NCBI GenBank assembly: GCA_934621705.1
Contig: CAKTUP010000035.1
Coordinates: 1 to 15,734 of the forward strand
Reading direction: 5' to 3'
Source: an uncultured Petrimonas sp.
GTDB taxonomy: Bacteria > Bacteroidota > Bacteroidia > Bacteroidales > Dysgonomonadaceae
Length of the DNA: 15,734 nt
In this document: positions 14,087-15,734 of the stretch, piece after piece
Position numbering within the stretch: the stretch's first letter is position 1
Layout of the letters: every line of letters begins with the position of its first letter
Made by a program: the position numbers and the translations under genes
Notes under the pieces: generated by a model
The model's database searches: none
Told to the model about the DNA's origin: nothing
What the model saw: the letters and a program-made list of their open reading frames with translations, nothing else

Positions 14087-14117
14087 TTTTGACAAAATAA
14101 CATATCTTTGCGTCAAA
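14087..14117 (+). promoter_or_regulatory. Putative susC-like gene promoter with flanking inverted repeat
   Basis: TATCTTTG at 14103-14110 is a perfect Bacteroidota -7 element and is identical to the rpsA one. No TTG is found at the expected 19-21 nt upstream. A 6-bp inverted repeat, TTTGAC (14088-14093) and GTCAAA (14112-14117), brackets the element. The predicted leader from about 14117 to the ATG is roughly 88 nt and AT-rich. Confidence 0.6.
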
Positions 14118-14205
14118 TAGCTACAGCATAGTTCAGCATTGAAAACAGTTGTAACTAAATACTTTTATAATTAACTAAAAATCACTAATTTAAAAACAAG
14201 AGAGA

Positions 14206-15734
14206 ATGAAAAGAAAAAATCTTTTTGCGAAAGGCATATTCACGCTTCTGTTTAGCGTATTTGCCTTATCTATTTCTGCTCAAAACATTACCGTAAGCGG
14301 CACAATAACTGACGACACAGGTTTCGAAGTTATTGGCGCAACGGTTATTGTTGCGGGCGATGCAAGCAGAGGAACCGTAACGGATATCGACGGAAAGTAC
14401 ACGTTGACAAATGTACCTTCTAACGGCTCGTTGCAAATTAGTTACGTAGGAATGGTCACACAAACAATTCCTGTAAATGGACGTACCTCTATTGATGTAG
14501 TTCTTACAACCGACAGCGAAATGCTGGAAGAGGTGGTAGTAACCGGATACGGTGGAGTTCAAAAGGCACGCACAATGACCGCATCTGCCTCTACCATGAA
14601 CGTAACGCAATTGGTTAGACTTCCAGTGACCTCCATTGCCGAAGGATTGGGAGGACGTGTAACGGGAGTTATCACACAGCAAAGCTCGGGCGCGCCCGGT
14701 GAGAACGTAAAGATCTGGATTCGTGGAGGATCGAATATATTATACGTTATCGATGATGTGGTAATGGAATCAGCGCAGGGTAACGAATTTTTCAGCAGGT
14801 TACGTCCCGATGACATTGCCTCTATGTCTATTTTGAAAGATGCTTCCGCAACTGCCGTTTATGGACCTCGTGCAGCCAACGGAGTAGTGGTTATTGCAAC
14901 CAAGCGTGGCTCGGAGGGTGCGCCGATTATTACTGTGAACCAAAAAGTTTCGTTGATGACGCCCGCTTATCGACCAAAAGGCCTAAGTCCTTATGAGTTT
15001 GCTCTACAACGCAACGAGGTAATGTTTGCCAATTACCAAGAAAACCCACAATTTAACAACACAGAGTTGTCAAAATACTATATGGGTGATTTGTGGCAAA
15101 AAGGACACGGTCAAGAAGAAATCATGAGGTTGGTTAATGAAAAGTACAAGATGAATTATACTCAAACTCAAATTGCCGACCTTTTTGATCCATTTAAAAC
15201 GCAAGGCGGAAATATTCAAGATTACTATTCCGCTTACGACCCATGGGATATGTTTAATCACAACCAACCCATGTACCAAACAAACGTGAGCTTACGCGGA
15301 GGAAGTGAACGAGTTAGATACTACTCAAGCTTAGGCTACATGGATCAACAAGGGGTAAGCAAAAATTACGACTACAATCAAGTAAACTTTGTGTTGAATA
15401 CGGATGCCTTTTTATTGAATGACAAAAGTCTGAAATTCACTTTCAATATTAACGGTAATAAAACCGACCAACGCAAACCGGCTGCCGGTGAAGGAATTTT
15501 CAACAATGCCATGTATGGCGATTGGATGCCCAAAAGGCCACTTGAATGGAGTACCGGACTTCCGAGAAATGGATCGGTAACGTCTCTTCTCAACACAGGT
15601 TTTAACAACACCGAAGCGTATCGCTTTCAAATGAACAGTGCATTGAAGTGGAATTTACCTTGGGTGGAAGGTTTAGCCGCATCGACAAGCGTAAACTATA
15701 CCACTTCATATTCTACGAATAGAGTCTTTAATCA
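14206..15734 (+). CDS. SusC/RagA-family TonB-dependent outer-membrane transporter (3' end outside window)
   Basis: The first 509 codons are open and run off the right edge; SusC-like proteins are usually about 1000 residues. Residues 1-25 are a signal peptide (LLFSVFALSISA, cleavage before QN). Residues 28-101 form the carboxypeptidase-regulatory-like beta-sandwich that precedes the plug in SusC proteins (GATVIVAGDASRGTVTDIDGKYTL). The TonB-box region EEVVVTGYG is at 109-116. The plug follows (about 120-236) with LGGRVTGV, IRGG, and the family signature LKDASATAVYGPRAANGVVV at 210-229. The rest is barrel strands. It imports an unknown ligand, normally with a SusD-type lipoprotein encoded just downstream, which is beyond the window. 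It would depend on a TonB/ExbBD complex such as the one encoded at 1189-3208. Confidence 0.94.
   Translation, partial: MKRKNLFAKGIFTLLFSVFALSISAQNITVSGTITDDTGFEVIGATVIVAGDASRGTVTDIDGKYTLTNVPSNGSLQISYVGMVTQTIPVNGRTSIDVVLTTDSEMLEEVVVTGYGGVQKARTMTASASTMNVTQLVRLPVTSIAEGLGGRVTGVITQQSSGAPGENVKIWIRGGSNILYVIDDVVMESAQGNEFFSRLRPDDIASMSILKDASATAVYGPRAANGVVVIATKRGSEGAPIITVNQKVSLMTPAYRPKGLSPYEFALQRNEVMFANYQENPQFNNTELSKYYMGDLWQKGHGQEEIMRLVNEKYKMNYTQTQIADLFDPFKTQGGNIQDYYSAYDPWDMFNHNQPMYQTNVSLRGGSERVRYYSSLGYMDQQGVSKNYDYNQVNFVLNTDAFLLNDKSLKFTFNINGNKTDQRKPAAGEGIFNNAMYGDWMPKRPLEWSTGLPRNGSVTSLLNTGFNNTEAYRFQMNSALKWNLPWVEGLAASTSVNYTTSYSTNRVFN

Overview
The window reads as a Bacteroidota chromosome, most likely order Bacteroidales. 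The evidence is a SusC/RagA-type TonB-dependent transporter, PdxJ followed by ExbB/ExbD/TonB, an S1 protein with a charged tail, promoters of the TTG-N20-TAnnTTTG type, and no clear Shine-Dalgarno sequences. Genus cannot be named from the sequence alone. Most of it is core housekeeping DNA, with no sign of phage, insertion sequence, CRISPR array, tRNA or rRNA.

Layout: (1) 1-271, minus strand, the 5' end of a small protein resembling the C-terminal ACT-like domain of CBS-ACT proteins but lacking CBS domains. (2) 413-3872, plus strand: pdxJ (vitamin B6), exbB, exbD, a TonB-type energy transducer, and a DJ-1/PfpI protein, closed by a hairpin whose DNA also carries the rpsA promoter. (3) 4028-6013, rpsA with six S1 domains, ending in a bidirectional terminator. 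(4) 8777-6098, minus strand, a three-gene unit: ECF sigma factor, a protein with an anti-sigma-like N-terminus, one membrane anchor and a C-terminal outer-membrane beta-barrel, then a lipoprotein. (5) 9044-13987, plus strand: sppA, lpxK, purine nucleoside phosphorylase (start overlaps the lpxK end by 44 nt), thiL, closed by a strong terminator. (6) 14206 to the right edge: a partial SusC-like transporter behind a TATCTTTG promoter element.

Functional links: ExbB/ExbD/TonB energise outer-membrane transporters such as the SusC protein at the right edge. The ECF operon looks like an envelope-sensing unit in which one polypeptide could reach from cytoplasm to outer membrane. SppA, LpxK, PNP and ThiL are unrelated housekeeping functions that lie head to tail.

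The most unusual non-gene signal is a family of degenerate 7-bp tandem words (RGCYRTT) in five arrays. All lie in gaps between co-directional plus-strand genes: exbB/exbD, tonB/DJ-1, sppA/lpxK (two in opposite orientation) and PNP/thiL. A second heptamer family (GTCTATY) and a shared 13-bp word sit in two of the same gaps. I saw none in the minus-strand ECF operon. These arrays and the sigma/trans-envelope/lipoprotein operon are the two best candidates for something not well described.
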